Assembly (NCBI GenBank): GCA_016234595.1
Contig: JACRBG010000050.1
Span: 62,001 to 126,000 of the forward strand
Direction: 5' to 3'
Length of the DNA: 64,000 bases
DNA from: Chloroflexota bacterium
Lineage (GTDB): Bacteria; Chloroflexota; Anaerolineae; Aggregatilineales; J027
Under the pieces are notes generated by a model that was not told where the DNA came from, made no database searches, and saw only the letters and a program-made list of their open reading frames with translations. Position numbers and translations under genes: made by a program. Position 1 is the stretch's first letter, and each line of letters begins with the position of its first letter. Of the stretch, positions 1 through 8,514 are shown one piece after another.

Positions 1-294
1 ACCGAAGCCCCGATTGTTGGCCTCGTGACCGTTGGTACAGGTGGCAATCTCAACCTACGTGATCGGCCTAGCACCGATGGCTTGGTCGTTACCCCCATCC
101 CCTCCGGCTCTAATGTGATTATCTTGGGTCGCAATGGCGATGGCACATGGCTCAACGTGCGTTATGAGATCGCAGGTCAAGGCAGTTCGACTGGCTGGGT
201 GGCTACCGAATTTGTCACTGTCACCCGCAGTGGTTCGGCCTTCCCCATCAACAATCTGCTGATTACCAGTGGTGAAGTAGACTCAATGAACTAG
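1..294 (+). CDS. C-terminal end of a secreted or surface protein with a bacterial SH3-like domain (5' partial)
   Basis: The reading frame is open from base 1 of the window, so the gene starts upstream; the GTG at 25 is probably an internal valine. The visible part is one bacterial SH3-like domain: a typical opening (NLRDRPSTDG), a central GDGTWLNVRY strand and a closing GWVATEFV strand. Such domains bind cell-wall peptides or act as spacers in exported proteins. It ends with TAG at 292-294, followed by a strong hairpin terminator. The full protein's function cannot be told from this fragment. Confidence 0.75.
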   Translation, partial: TEAPIVGLVTVGTGGNLNLRDRPSTDGLVVTPIPSGSNVIILGRNGDGTWLNVRYEIAGQGSSTGWVATEFVTVTRSGSAFPINNLLITSGEVDSMN

Positions 295-312
295 TCGCCC
301 GTTAAGGGATTA

Positions 313-345
313 AAAAAGGGACGAATTCAACACTCGTCCCTTTTT
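313..345. terminator. Bidirectional Rho-independent terminator
   Basis: A perfect 12-bp inverted repeat (AAAAAGGGACGA and TCGTCCCTTTTT) with a 9-nt loop lies between two convergent genes. It has a T-run on one side and an A-run on the other, so it can terminate transcription from both directions. Confidence 0.9.
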
Positions 346-365
346 AGTTGGCTTGGTTTTGAAGG

Positions 366-1277
366 CTACTGGCCCGTATCCGACGCAGGGGTATTAAACT
401 GACGCACAAGGGCGGCTACTTCATCATAGCTACCACGAGTGGCTTTTTGTCCATCTGAGCCAACAAAGAATTTCCAGTCCCCGTTGCTTTGAGACTGACC
501 TTGACGATAGACCACCGTAGGCGTGCTGTTAACGCCCAGTGTGGTTTGTAATTCACTGGCAGCAGCACGAACCTGTTGTCCATAATTGGAATTGATGCAT
601 GAGCGGAGTTTATCCGTGTCCAAATTCATGCTATCACCCAACTCTACCAAGCGGGATGTCGTGAACGACTCACGCCCTTCGGATTGGGCTAGATCGAACA
701 ATTGGGAATGAAATTCCCAGAAGGCCCCTTGTTGACCTGCACATACGGCAGCATCAGTAGCTTTGGCCGAAAATGCCCCACCAACAAAGGTCATCGGATA
801 GTATTCGAAACGAGCTTGGCCTGTCCGAACAAAGTCTCGAATAATCCGTTCGACCTCTGGTTCATATTCCGCACAATGGGGGCAAGAAAAATCTGAAAAT
901 TCAGCAAAAACAATCGGGGCACTCGGACTACCAATATAGGGAATCCCATCTGCCGTCATCCCGCGTTCGACCCCTTCCACCACATCGGACGCCAATTTAA
1001 CACCATCGTCGTCCCGCTCAGCTTGGCTTTGTAAATCCGCCGATAGGGGAATACCCGCATAGGCGCTAAAGCAGTTAGTATCGGCAATCCCGCACACCTT
1101 GGTGGCGTCTTTCTGGGTGAGATAGATAGCGGCCACCGCTATAATAATGATGCCAACAACAGCTCCTCCAATTAACAGCAATTGCTGCTGCTGTTTCTTT
1201 TGGGCCTTCTTCTTAGCGGCAATTTTTTGGGCTGCGACCACTTTGGGTGGTTTGGTAGTTTTAGCTGGCTCTGCCAT
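366..1277 (-). CDS. Membrane-anchored DsbA-family thioredoxin-fold protein
   Basis: The 303-residue protein has a Lys/Gln-rich cytoplasmic N-terminus, one membrane segment at about residues 33-54, then an extracytoplasmic thioredoxin-like domain. The active site is CPHC (C132, C135) in SDFSCPHCAEYEPEV, typical of the DsbA/thioredoxin_4 family. The later segment LGVNSTPTVVYRQG holds the conserved cis-proline region. Known members oxidise or isomerise disulfides in exported proteins. Two further cysteines (near residues 62 and 69) lie between the membrane segment and the domain. It is transcribed alone, convergent with the SH3 gene, and ends in TAG. The exact partner, such as VKOR or DsbB, is not visible nearby. 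Confidence 0.88.
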   Translation of the reverse strand: MAEPAKTTKPPKVVAAQKIAAKKKAQKKQQQQLLLIGGAVVGIIIIAVAAIYLTQKDATKVCGIADTNCFSAYAGIPLSADLQSQAERDDDGVKLASDVVEGVERGMTADGIPYIGSPSAPIVFAEFSDFSCPHCAEYEPEVERIIRDFVRTGQARFEYYPMTFVGGAFSAKATDAAVCAGQQGAFWEFHSQLFDLAQSEGRESFTTSRLVELGDSMNLDTDKLRSCINSNYGQQVRAAASELQTTLGVNSTPTVVYRQGQSQSNGDWKFFVGSDGQKATRGSYDEVAALVRQFNTPASDTGQ

Positions 1278-1414
1278 GAAAATTCTCCTTAAGTGATGCT
1301 TCTCTCACTAATTACACAGTGTCTGTAAAAAGGCTCACCCATTGTCTCAGATGACGTGACAGTAGGCGAGACCGAGACGGCTACTATAACATACGGACTC
1401 GATTCCGTTTATAC

Positions 1415-2077
1415 TTACTCTTGTAAAGATTCTCCTACATTTATGGCTGGTTTCGTCGCTTTTGGCCCTAATCTTACGTATGGAATCATCCACGCCACGC
1501 GCGCTCGATAATCCACGTAGGGTTGCCCAAAACCCCGTGCCAATTTTTGCTCCTCCAACAACGACCCCACGATAACATAGAAGGTCATCCCTAAATAAAG
1601 GCCAAGCATCCCTGTCGTCATGATTGGGCTAGGCCACAGCAGCAATAAACCGAAAAAATAGAGCGGATGACGTACCAGCGCATAGAGGCCACCCGTTTGC
1701 AGCGGTTCCTCTGGTAGTGGTAGCGGTTTCCCATTTTGCCATGCCCCAAATTGGCTCAGCCCCAAAAGCCGCATCGTGTCAATTTGCAGCAGCGAAACCA
1801 TGGCTCCAATCAATCCAACAGCCTGCAACCCCAATAATCCATAACTTAGTGGGGCTTTCACATGCCAAACCATTCCCCCCGGATGGGCAGCTACTACTAT
1901 CAATACGGGTAGCAGTGAAATCGTCCCCACTGCATTAAAAAACAAGCGATAGAGCCCCTCATAGGCTCGCCTGCCAAAGGCTCCTACAAACCATGCCTTA
2001 ATGCCTAGCGCGGCCAATAGACTATGGAAGGCTCCATACACGACAGTTGCTCCCAATGCCCATAAACATTCTTCCAT
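1415..2077 (-). CDS. Integral membrane methyltransferase-like protein (NnrU/isoprenylcysteine methyltransferase type)
   Basis: This 220-residue protein has about six hydrophobic segments. The C-terminal half carries the family signature: GLYALVRHPLYFFGLLLLW followed by a helix and LLEEQKLARGFGQPYVDYRA. The RHP motif and the closing EE...Y..Y pattern bind S-adenosylmethionine in isoprenylcysteine carboxyl methyltransferases and relatives such as NnrU and methanethiol methyltransferase. The substrate cannot be inferred. The start ATG at 2077 lies close to the divergent nucleoside phosphorylase gene, so the two share a short promoter region. Confidence 0.75.
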   Translation of the reverse strand: MEECLWALGATVVYGAFHSLLAALGIKAWFVGAFGRRAYEGLYRLFFNAVGTISLLPVLIVVAAHPGGMVWHVKAPLSYGLLGLQAVGLIGAMVSLLQIDTMRLLGLSQFGAWQNGKPLPLPEEPLQTGGLYALVRHPLYFFGLLLLWPSPIMTTGMLGLYLGMTFYVIVGSLLEEQKLARGFGQPYVDYRARVAWMIPYVRLGPKATKPAINVGESLQE

Positions 2078-2157
2078 TTCACAATTCTCTTTCGCTAAAG
2101 TACCCTTGTCTTGCTATGATTAACGGGCGATTTTTTATCAAACAGGATGGCTACAAA

Positions 2158-3477
2158 ATGCACATCACCGACATTATTATTCGCAAACGCGATGGCGGCG
2201 AACTTTCTACCCAAGAAATTAATTGGTTTATCGAGAATTATACCTCCGGCCAAGTGGCCGATTATCAAGCCTCGGCCCTGTGCATGGCGATTTTTTTCAA
2301 GGGCATGACGCGCCGAGAGATCAGCGATCTTACCCTTGCAATGGCCCGCAGCGGTGATCAAATTGATTTATCAGATGTTGTGCCATTCGCAGTGGACAAA
2401 CATTCCAGCGGCGGCGTGGGTGACAAAACTTCGCTGGTCGTGCTGCCCATCGTCGCGGCCTGTGGTGTACCGGTCGCCAAAATGAGCGGTCGCGGTTTGG
2501 GACATACAGGGGGAACGATAGACAAATTAGAAGCCATCAGCGGTTTTCGTACCGAATTTACCCCCGAAGAATTCAAACGGCTTGCCCATGAAAACGGTTT
2601 GGTTTTGGCAGGTCAATCGGGCGATCTTGCCCCTGCCGATAAAGCCCTCTATGCCTTGCGCGACGTGACTGGAACAGTGGATAGTCTGCCCCTCATCGCC
2701 AGCAGTATCATGTCCAAGAAATTAGCGGCAGGAGCCGATGCCATTGTGTTAGATGTCAAAATGGGCAAAGGCGCGTTTATGACCGATGTCGAGTCGGCCC
2801 GTGAACTAGCACGCACGATGGTGGATATTGGCGTGGATGCAGGCCGCAGCATGGTCGCCATGATTTCCGATATGAATCAACCTTTAGGCAAAATGGCAGG
2901 CTTGGCATTAGAAGTGCGCGAAGCCATCGAAACCCTGCAAGGCGAGGGCCCTGCCGATTTCACCGAGCACTGCCTTGTCGTTGCTGCCCACATGCTGCAC
3001 CTCGCCCCCAACGACCTTGATACTTTTGAGGCTGCCCACGCTGCCGCTGAACACAGCCTGCACGACCAAAGTGCCTATTCGCGTTTCCGCCGCATGATTG
3101 AGGGTCAAGGCGGGGATGTGACCCAAGTGGATGATGTCAGCCGCTTGCCGCAAGCCTCATTGATTGAATCTATCCCCGCTCCCCACGACGGCTATCTCGC
3201 CGAACTTAGCGCCCTCGAAGTGGGCCTTGCAGTGGTGCATCTGGGTGGTGGGCGTGAGAAAAAAGGCGATCCAGTGGATTATGGCGTTGGCATCGAAACC
3301 CATCATAAAATTGGCGATCATGTTCAAGCAGGCGACCCGCTGTTTACCATCTATGCTAATGACCCCGCCAAACTAGCCGAGGTCAAAACGAGCCTAAGCT
3401 CGGTGGCCCATTTAAGCAAATCGTCTGTTGAGCCCCTACCGCTCTTTTATGACACCATCACGGGACGGCCTACGTGA
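2158..3477 (+). CDS. pdp: Pyrimidine-nucleoside phosphorylase (thymidine phosphorylase family)
   Basis: Phosphorolytic cleavage of uridine or thymidine gives the base and (deoxy)ribose-1-phosphate, in nucleoside salvage. The 439-residue protein has the family's usual length. Visible signatures are KHSSGGVGDKTSLVVLP (residues 81-97, phosphate site), the glycine-rich segment MSGRGLGHTGGTIDKLEA, and the C-terminal barrel-sandwich domain (LGGGREKKGDPVDYGVGI). I chose ATG at 2158 because the family begins with a residue run like DIIIRKRDGGELS; the frame is open further upstream with poorer starts. The stop overlaps the GTG start of the amine oxidase gene by four bases (GTGA), indicating translational coupling. 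deoA is an alternative name; substrate preference is not resolved. Confidence 0.9.
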   Translation: MHITDIIIRKRDGGELSTQEINWFIENYTSGQVADYQASALCMAIFFKGMTRREISDLTLAMARSGDQIDLSDVVPFAVDKHSSGGVGDKTSLVVLPIVAACGVPVAKMSGRGLGHTGGTIDKLEAISGFRTEFTPEEFKRLAHENGLVLAGQSGDLAPADKALYALRDVTGTVDSLPLIASSIMSKKLAAGADAIVLDVKMGKGAFMTDVESARELARTMVDIGVDAGRSMVAMISDMNQPLGKMAGLALEVREAIETLQGEGPADFTEHCLVVAAHMLHLAPNDLDTFEAAHAAAEHSLHDQSAYSRFRRMIEGQGGDVTQVDDVSRLPQASLIESIPAPHDGYLAELSALEVGLAVVHLGGGREKKGDPVDYGVGIETHHKIGDHVQAGDPLFTIYANDPAKLAEVKTSLSSVAHLSKSSVEPLPLFYDTITGRPT

Positions 3478-4760
3478 CGCTTTATGATGTGGTGATTATC
3501 GGCGCGGGTGCAGCGGGTTTGGCAGCGGGGCGGATGCTGTATGAGTCTGGGCGTTCGATTTTGATATTGGAGGCGCGGAATCGTATCGGCGGACGCATCC
3601 ACACCAATACTGATTTCGCCGCCATCCCGATTGAATTTGGGGCGGAATTTATACATGGTGACCATGCCGTCACAATGGATTTAGTCAAGGCCGCACGACT
3701 GCACACCATTCCCGTCGTACGCATGGGTAATTTGCGCTGGTCGGATGGCAAAAATCCGGCCCGACCCCTTACCCGATTGCCCGACCCACTACAAAAAACG
3801 TTGACAGCCTTTTTGCAAGCCTATGAGCAGCTACCCCAAGCCAACTTGCCTCAAGATGTTTCTCTTGCAGATTATTTACGTGGAGGGGGTTGGTCAGGTA
3901 ATGATCTAGCAGCGGCAGATGTCTTGTTAGCCCAAACCTGTTGCGCCAGTATAGAAAACCTCAGTTGTCACGACCTTATCCGTGAAATGAAAGCTGATAC
4001 GGCAGGTCATGGCGAATCCCGTATACGCGAAGGCTACGACAAATTATTAAACTGGTATCGCGCCGATTATCCCATCGAGTTCAATTCACCGGTTCAAGAA
4101 ATCCATTGGGGGAATGATAGAGTAAAGGTAATCAGCGCTGGGCATATCTATACAGCCCGAACTTGCATCATCACCGTGCCCATCAGTATTTTACAAAATG
4201 GCTCGATTCGTTTTACACCAAGCTTGCCCTCCGATAAACAATGGGCCATTAACGCTTTTCGTATGGAAGCTGCCACCAAACTGATCTATCGTTTCTGCGA
4301 ACGATTATGGGATGAAAACCTAACTTTTATGGCCCATACGGGTTTAACGGCCCGTTGGTGGACACCGAGTTATAGCCGAGGCGAAGATGCTGTCATCGCT
4401 TGCTATATCACGGCGGAACGGGCGCAACAAATTGACGGGCTGGATGAGACTACCGCACTGGAAATTGGATTACGGGAATTAAGCACGCTACTTGGCATCC
4501 CATTGAGCGAATTACAAAAAGGCGTTCTGGCTTACAAGCGACTTTCATGGGCGGCTGACCCATTTGCACGCGGTGGTTATGCCCATGTCCCCCCCGGCAT
4601 GGCGGAATGTCGCCCGTTATTGGCCCGTCCAGAAGCGAGTCAACTATTTTTCGCGGGCGAGGCAACCGCTTATGACACCAATCCCCAAACCGTACACGGC
4701 GCAATTGAAAGTGGCGGGCGGGCCGCGCGGGAATGCCTAAGCCGAGCTTTAATCGTTTAG
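3474..4760 (+). CDS. FAD-dependent amine oxidase (flavin monoamine oxidase family)
   Basis: The protein has 428 residues. An N-terminal Rossmann motif (DVVIIGAGAAGLAAGRML, about residues 5-22) binds FAD, followed by the family's EARNRIGGRIHT segment and an acidic GAEFIHG stretch. The C-terminal FAD segment FFAGEATAYDTNPQTVHGAI is the standard amine-oxidase closing motif. Members oxidise polyamines, aromatic amines or amino acids; the substrate is not predictable here. The start is GTG inside the GTGA overlap with the nucleoside phosphorylase gene. The end overlaps the convergent O-antigen ligase-like gene by 12 bases. Confidence 0.88.
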   Translation: MTLYDVVIIGAGAAGLAAGRMLYESGRSILILEARNRIGGRIHTNTDFAAIPIEFGAEFIHGDHAVTMDLVKAARLHTIPVVRMGNLRWSDGKNPARPLTRLPDPLQKTLTAFLQAYEQLPQANLPQDVSLADYLRGGGWSGNDLAAADVLLAQTCCASIENLSCHDLIREMKADTAGHGESRIREGYDKLLNWYRADYPIEFNSPVQEIHWGNDRVKVISAGHIYTARTCIITVPISILQNGSIRFTPSLPSDKQWAINAFRMEAATKLIYRFCERLWDENLTFMAHTGLTARWWTPSYSRGEDAVIACYITAERAQQIDGLDETTALEIGLRELSTLLGIPLSELQKGVLAYKRLSWAADPFARGGYAHVPPGMAECRPLLARPEASQLFFAGEATAYDTNPQTVHGAIESGGRAARECLSRALIV

Positions 4761-6251
4761 AGGTTCGACTCGCTTCAATCTGGGCACACGTGGCAAACCA
4801 AGGGCCTCCTCTTCGTTCACTGGCACAGCCAACCGGGTGGCGGCCAGCAACAGCCCCACAAAGAACCAGACCGTCAGTGAGGTAGCCTGAAATTCGATGT
4901 TGAAATAGAAATGGTCAAATACCCCACCGACCATCGCGGCCACCACCCCGGCAAACAGGCCCAGCCAAATATCGTTAATTTCATTATTCTGGTCAATCGC
5001 GGCACGATGACGATAGCCATAGCTAAACACACTCAGCAGGGTGATAAGGTACATCACCAAACCCACAATGCCCGAATTGGCCGCAATCGTCAGATAGGTA
5101 CTCGCAAACCCCACATACAGGTCAATGTCGGGTGGTGAGATGAACCCCACCCCAAAGACTGGATAGCGCCCAATTAAAATAAAGGCGTCTTTATATTCCC
5201 CCAAGCGCATCTGGGTTTCGAGGTCGGATGCAGTGAAGCCTGCAATGATTTTATCTACATACCCCGCCGTGATGGGGTTAAATGGGGCAATGGCAATCAA
5301 TAGTAACAGCACCCAAATCAGGCTGCGGTAGCGAATTACAGCCACCAAACTTAATCCAGCCAATAGGCCAAGCATCGAGCCACGCGAATCGCTCAAAAAC
5401 AAACCCGCACCAACACAGGCCATCAAAATAAACATGATCCAGCGGTGTCCGGTTAGTGGGCGGCGGGCCAGTAATTGGGGCGCGATTAAAGCCCCTACCA
5501 TCATCAAAAATCCACCAAAGGCATTCGGATCAACCCATGTGCCAATCGCCCGTTCACCCAAAATTTGCACACTATCTTCGCGATAGCGCAGCACATCGCC
5601 CCCCGGATAGCCAATGCGGACAAGGCGGTTCAAAATCACGTTGGCGGCGGCGTCATTCAATATCCATAACACGCTACCGACCACCCCGGCTACCGCCCCA
5701 ATGACCATAAAGGTCAGGGCTAGACGGCGCAGGGTTTCGGCTCGGCGCACTACATCCACCAAAATCAGGGAGAGGCCGACATTCGCCATTAGGCCCAAAA
5801 AGCGGCGCAAAATACCGGGGGTCAGGGTTCCGTTGGGCATCCCTAGCACAAAAGCAAACACCATCAGCAAAATAAAAAGCACAATCACCCCATGCACAGG
5901 CGTAGTCTGCAAATCGTGCCGCCGTCCGGTCATCCATTGGAATAGGTATACTACAATAAACAAGCCCAATGCCGCATCAATCAGCGACGGCGTAATGGCG
6001 ATTTTGAAGGGCAGAGTCCCGAACGGTAGCAGGCCCGTCAAAATCAAGACCAGTGCCAATGACGCATCTAGGTTGCTCAGGCCTACTAAGCCAATCATCG
6101 CCGCGAGGATCAGGCCTATGGCAATGACTGGCCCTTCTAAAATCAGCAGCAGGGCCAATAGGCCACCCAAGCCGCCCAATAACACGCCAATAGTGAGCGC
6201 ATTTAGGGTCGGCAAATATTCATTAATTTTCAGCCGCTGGTTTTCCAGCAT
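4749..6251 (-). CDS. O-antigen ligase/polymerase-like membrane protein
   Basis: A 500-residue protein, almost wholly hydrophobic with roughly 10-12 membrane segments. A large hydrophilic loop late in the protein contains a Wzy_C-type region (RLGEYKDAFILIGRYPVFGV, then further glycine-rich sequence). The middle GTWVDPNAFGGFLMM and DSRGSMLGLLAGL segments are typical of the O-antigen ligase/polymerase family, which joins lipid-linked saccharides into polymers or onto acceptors. It is the last gene of a three-gene minus-strand operon and overlaps the YfhO-like gene by 29 bases. In this organism it more likely serves a surface polysaccharide or glycoprotein than lipopolysaccharide. Confidence 0.82.
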   Translation of the reverse strand: MLENQRLKINEYLPTLNALTIGVLLGGLGGLLALLLILEGPVIAIGLILAAMIGLVGLSNLDASLALVLILTGLLPFGTLPFKIAITPSLIDAALGLFIVVYLFQWMTGRRHDLQTTPVHGVIVLFILLMVFAFVLGMPNGTLTPGILRRFLGLMANVGLSLILVDVVRRAETLRRLALTFMVIGAVAGVVGSVLWILNDAAANVILNRLVRIGYPGGDVLRYREDSVQILGERAIGTWVDPNAFGGFLMMVGALIAPQLLARRPLTGHRWIMFILMACVGAGLFLSDSRGSMLGLLAGLSLVAVIRYRSLIWVLLLLIAIAPFNPITAGYVDKIIAGFTASDLETQMRLGEYKDAFILIGRYPVFGVGFISPPDIDLYVGFASTYLTIAANSGIVGLVMYLITLLSVFSYGYRHRAAIDQNNEINDIWLGLFAGVVAAMVGGVFDHFYFNIEFQATSLTVWFFVGLLLAATRLAVPVNEEEALGLPRVPRLKRVEPLND

Positions 6252-8514
6252 CTTGCACTCCTATTTTTCGATTCCCGTGCAGCCCCCAGCCAATAACACC
6301 AAGCACGGCCAGCAATGTCATCCCGCTAATCACAGCCCCAATTTGGATAGATAAGGGGCGATAAGTCAACTCAATTTGATGCGCCCCTTCGGATACATAA
6401 ACCGCACTTAATCCGCCATACGCCTCTAATAAATCAGCCTCTTTACCGTCAATCTTGACGTGCCAACCAGTATCATAGGGCAGGGCCAGCGTCAAAACCC
6501 CCGCCGTATCCCCCTGCGTCTGGATTCGAATTTTCTCCGGGTCTAATGTTTGCAAGGCAACAACCGTATTGCCTAGGTTTTCGGGTAAGGGGCCGGGGTT
6601 TTCTTTCAATACCACGACATCGCGCAGTGGGAAACTTTGATCCCCTACTAATTGGCGGGCCTCACCATTATTCGTTACCACCCGCACTTGATACACCATA
6701 TGGGCAAACGGGCGCGGGTTGTCCAAACGATATACATGCAAATTCGGCCCTTCACCAATCCGCGTAGCAGGCACAGGTAGAGTATCCCATTCAGCATTCA
6801 GCACCTGCACAGCCAATAATTCCCAACGACGTTCAACAGGAATTTTTTGCAGATAAAACTCCACTGCCTCAAATTGCAGCGGACTGTTGCCCCAAATGTC
6901 GGGCAGGTCATACAGGGTGCTATAGCTGCTGCCAATGCCGACTAGTCCTTCTATTTTTTGGCCGGGTGATAGATTGTCCCGCATGGTTTGGATAAAGGCG
7001 GGTTCGGGCAAACGATCGTTGGCTGGGATGGGGTCATAATTTTCACCCCCCATATTCGCACTAAACAAGTCAAACACGACCAACACGATAATAGCAATTT
7101 GCCATTTTCGCTGGGTCGGCTGTTGCATCACGGCGGGTAAAATGAGGATGGTCAACACAGCCACCACTAATGCCACCCCTGCTGAATCCAACGCGCCTTG
7201 ATATAATTCCCCATTGGGCGGAATCAAACGCAGCACAAAAAATATCAAGCCAAATAGGGCGCACCCAATAATCAAACCGATCAGCACGCGCCGCAGTTGC
7301 CGCAGTGGTTTGTGGTCGCTCAGATAGTCCCATGTCAGGATTTGCACCGCCCCCATACTGGCAAGTACCGACCCCGCCACTGCAATCACAAAGGCGGCTC
7401 GTTCTTGCCCCCTAAAAAAACCAAATCCCGGCAGCAACACATATACGAAATCATAAATCGCCAGTCGCTGCCCAAATGAGAGAGCGAGGCCGAATAGCCC
7501 CACTCCCAACCAAAAGGCATAACCGGGCACCCGTCGCCAAATCGCTATCCCAACCAATACCAAACCAATCAGGCCAAGATAAAGGGGTGTCCAGCGTCCG
7601 AGCATATAGGGGAACACAAATTGGGTGAAGTCTTGCATCGAAAACCCACCACCCTTGTCATCCACACTCAAATTCTCGCGGTAGGTATGGCTCTGAAATT
7701 GGGCCGTCGGCAAAAGTTGAACCGCCGCCAACCCGCCCGCAACTAGCGCCAGAACCAGCAAGGCCAAGCCGATTTTTTTCCAAGCCGTGCCCCACTGTAG
7801 ACGATAAATTAAATAGGCCGATGCGACATAAGCCGTGAACAAGAGCGTCTGGGGATGGCCTGCTAGTGCACATAGTGCCAACGCCACCCCGGCCAAGACC
7901 AAACAGCGCCAACCGATTTTTGCATGGGTTAGACGAGTGGCTTCATGAATGCCGAGCAGCACCAGCGGTATCCAAATCGCTGCTTCCAAAAGGGGTAGTT
8001 GCAACGGCGGATAGGCACTCATAAATCCACCAAAACCAAACACCAGCGCCCCTATTACGCTAGCAATAACCGATATTTGAGTATCAGCATCTTTGGAAAT
8101 ATCGCGGGTGAGGCGGCGCAAGAAGGCATACATCAACAGTACACCCAGCAGCACTTGTAGGGTCATTTCGCGCTGCAAGGCGGCATATACATCCCCATTG
8201 GTCACATCATCATGTCGCGCCAATAAGGCCACTGTCAGCAAGCGGGGGGGATACAAAACGGCTGTTTGCGGATCAGCTAAAAACGGCGCTCCCGCATTCA
8301 TATAGGGGTTCCACAGCGGAATTTCACCTTCACGGAATCGTTCGACGCTATAAGATGTCCACGCCACAAACTGGCCCGAAAAATCGCCTTCCTGCAACGA
8401 CACCTGATCCACTTCATTCGGCGTATACAATCGCCAAAAGAAGATGCCCCATAGCCCAATCAGCAGCAAAATCGCCCATGTATCTGAGGAGCGACGTAGT
8501 TTTTGAATCATCAT
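6223..8514 (-). CDS. YfhO-family polytopic membrane protein
   Basis: The 763-residue protein has about 12 membrane segments in the first two thirds and an extracytoplasmic C-terminal domain before a final membrane helix (about residues 730-752). The first outside loop has the diagnostic GEIPLWNPYMNAGAPFLAD segment of the YfhO/GT-C family, with an acidic residue just before it (QEGDFSGQFVAW). In Gram-positive bacteria YfhO glycosylates lipoteichoic acid; in Chloroflexota-type genomes the exact acceptor is unknown. Its ATG overlaps the upstream gene's stop (ATGA at 8511-8514), and its own end overlaps the O-antigen ligase-like gene, so all three are one translationally coupled unit. Confidence 0.85.
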   Translation of the reverse strand: MMIQKLRRSSDTWAILLLIGLWGIFFWRLYTPNEVDQVSLQEGDFSGQFVAWTSYSVERFREGEIPLWNPYMNAGAPFLADPQTAVLYPPRLLTVALLARHDDVTNGDVYAALQREMTLQVLLGVLLMYAFLRRLTRDISKDADTQISVIASVIGALVFGFGGFMSAYPPLQLPLLEAAIWIPLVLLGIHEATRLTHAKIGWRCLVLAGVALALCALAGHPQTLLFTAYVASAYLIYRLQWGTAWKKIGLALLVLALVAGGLAAVQLLPTAQFQSHTYRENLSVDDKGGGFSMQDFTQFVFPYMLGRWTPLYLGLIGLVLVGIAIWRRVPGYAFWLGVGLFGLALSFGQRLAIYDFVYVLLPGFGFFRGQERAAFVIAVAGSVLASMGAVQILTWDYLSDHKPLRQLRRVLIGLIIGCALFGLIFFVLRLIPPNGELYQGALDSAGVALVVAVLTILILPAVMQQPTQRKWQIAIIVLVVFDLFSANMGGENYDPIPANDRLPEPAFIQTMRDNLSPGQKIEGLVGIGSSYSTLYDLPDIWGNSPLQFEAVEFYLQKIPVERRWELLAVQVLNAEWDTLPVPATRIGEGPNLHVYRLDNPRPFAHMVYQVRVVTNNGEARQLVGDQSFPLRDVVVLKENPGPLPENLGNTVVALQTLDPEKIRIQTQGDTAGVLTLALPYDTGWHVKIDGKEADLLEAYGGLSAVYVSEGAHQIELTYRPLSIQIGAVISGMTLLAVLGVIGWGLHGNRKIGVQDAGKPAAEN

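Noticed and set aside
5614-6354. A 246-codon plus-strand open frame
   Set aside because: It lies fully opposite the O-antigen ligase-like and YfhO-like genes, and its sequence (Arg/Pro/Thr-rich) looks like a shadow.
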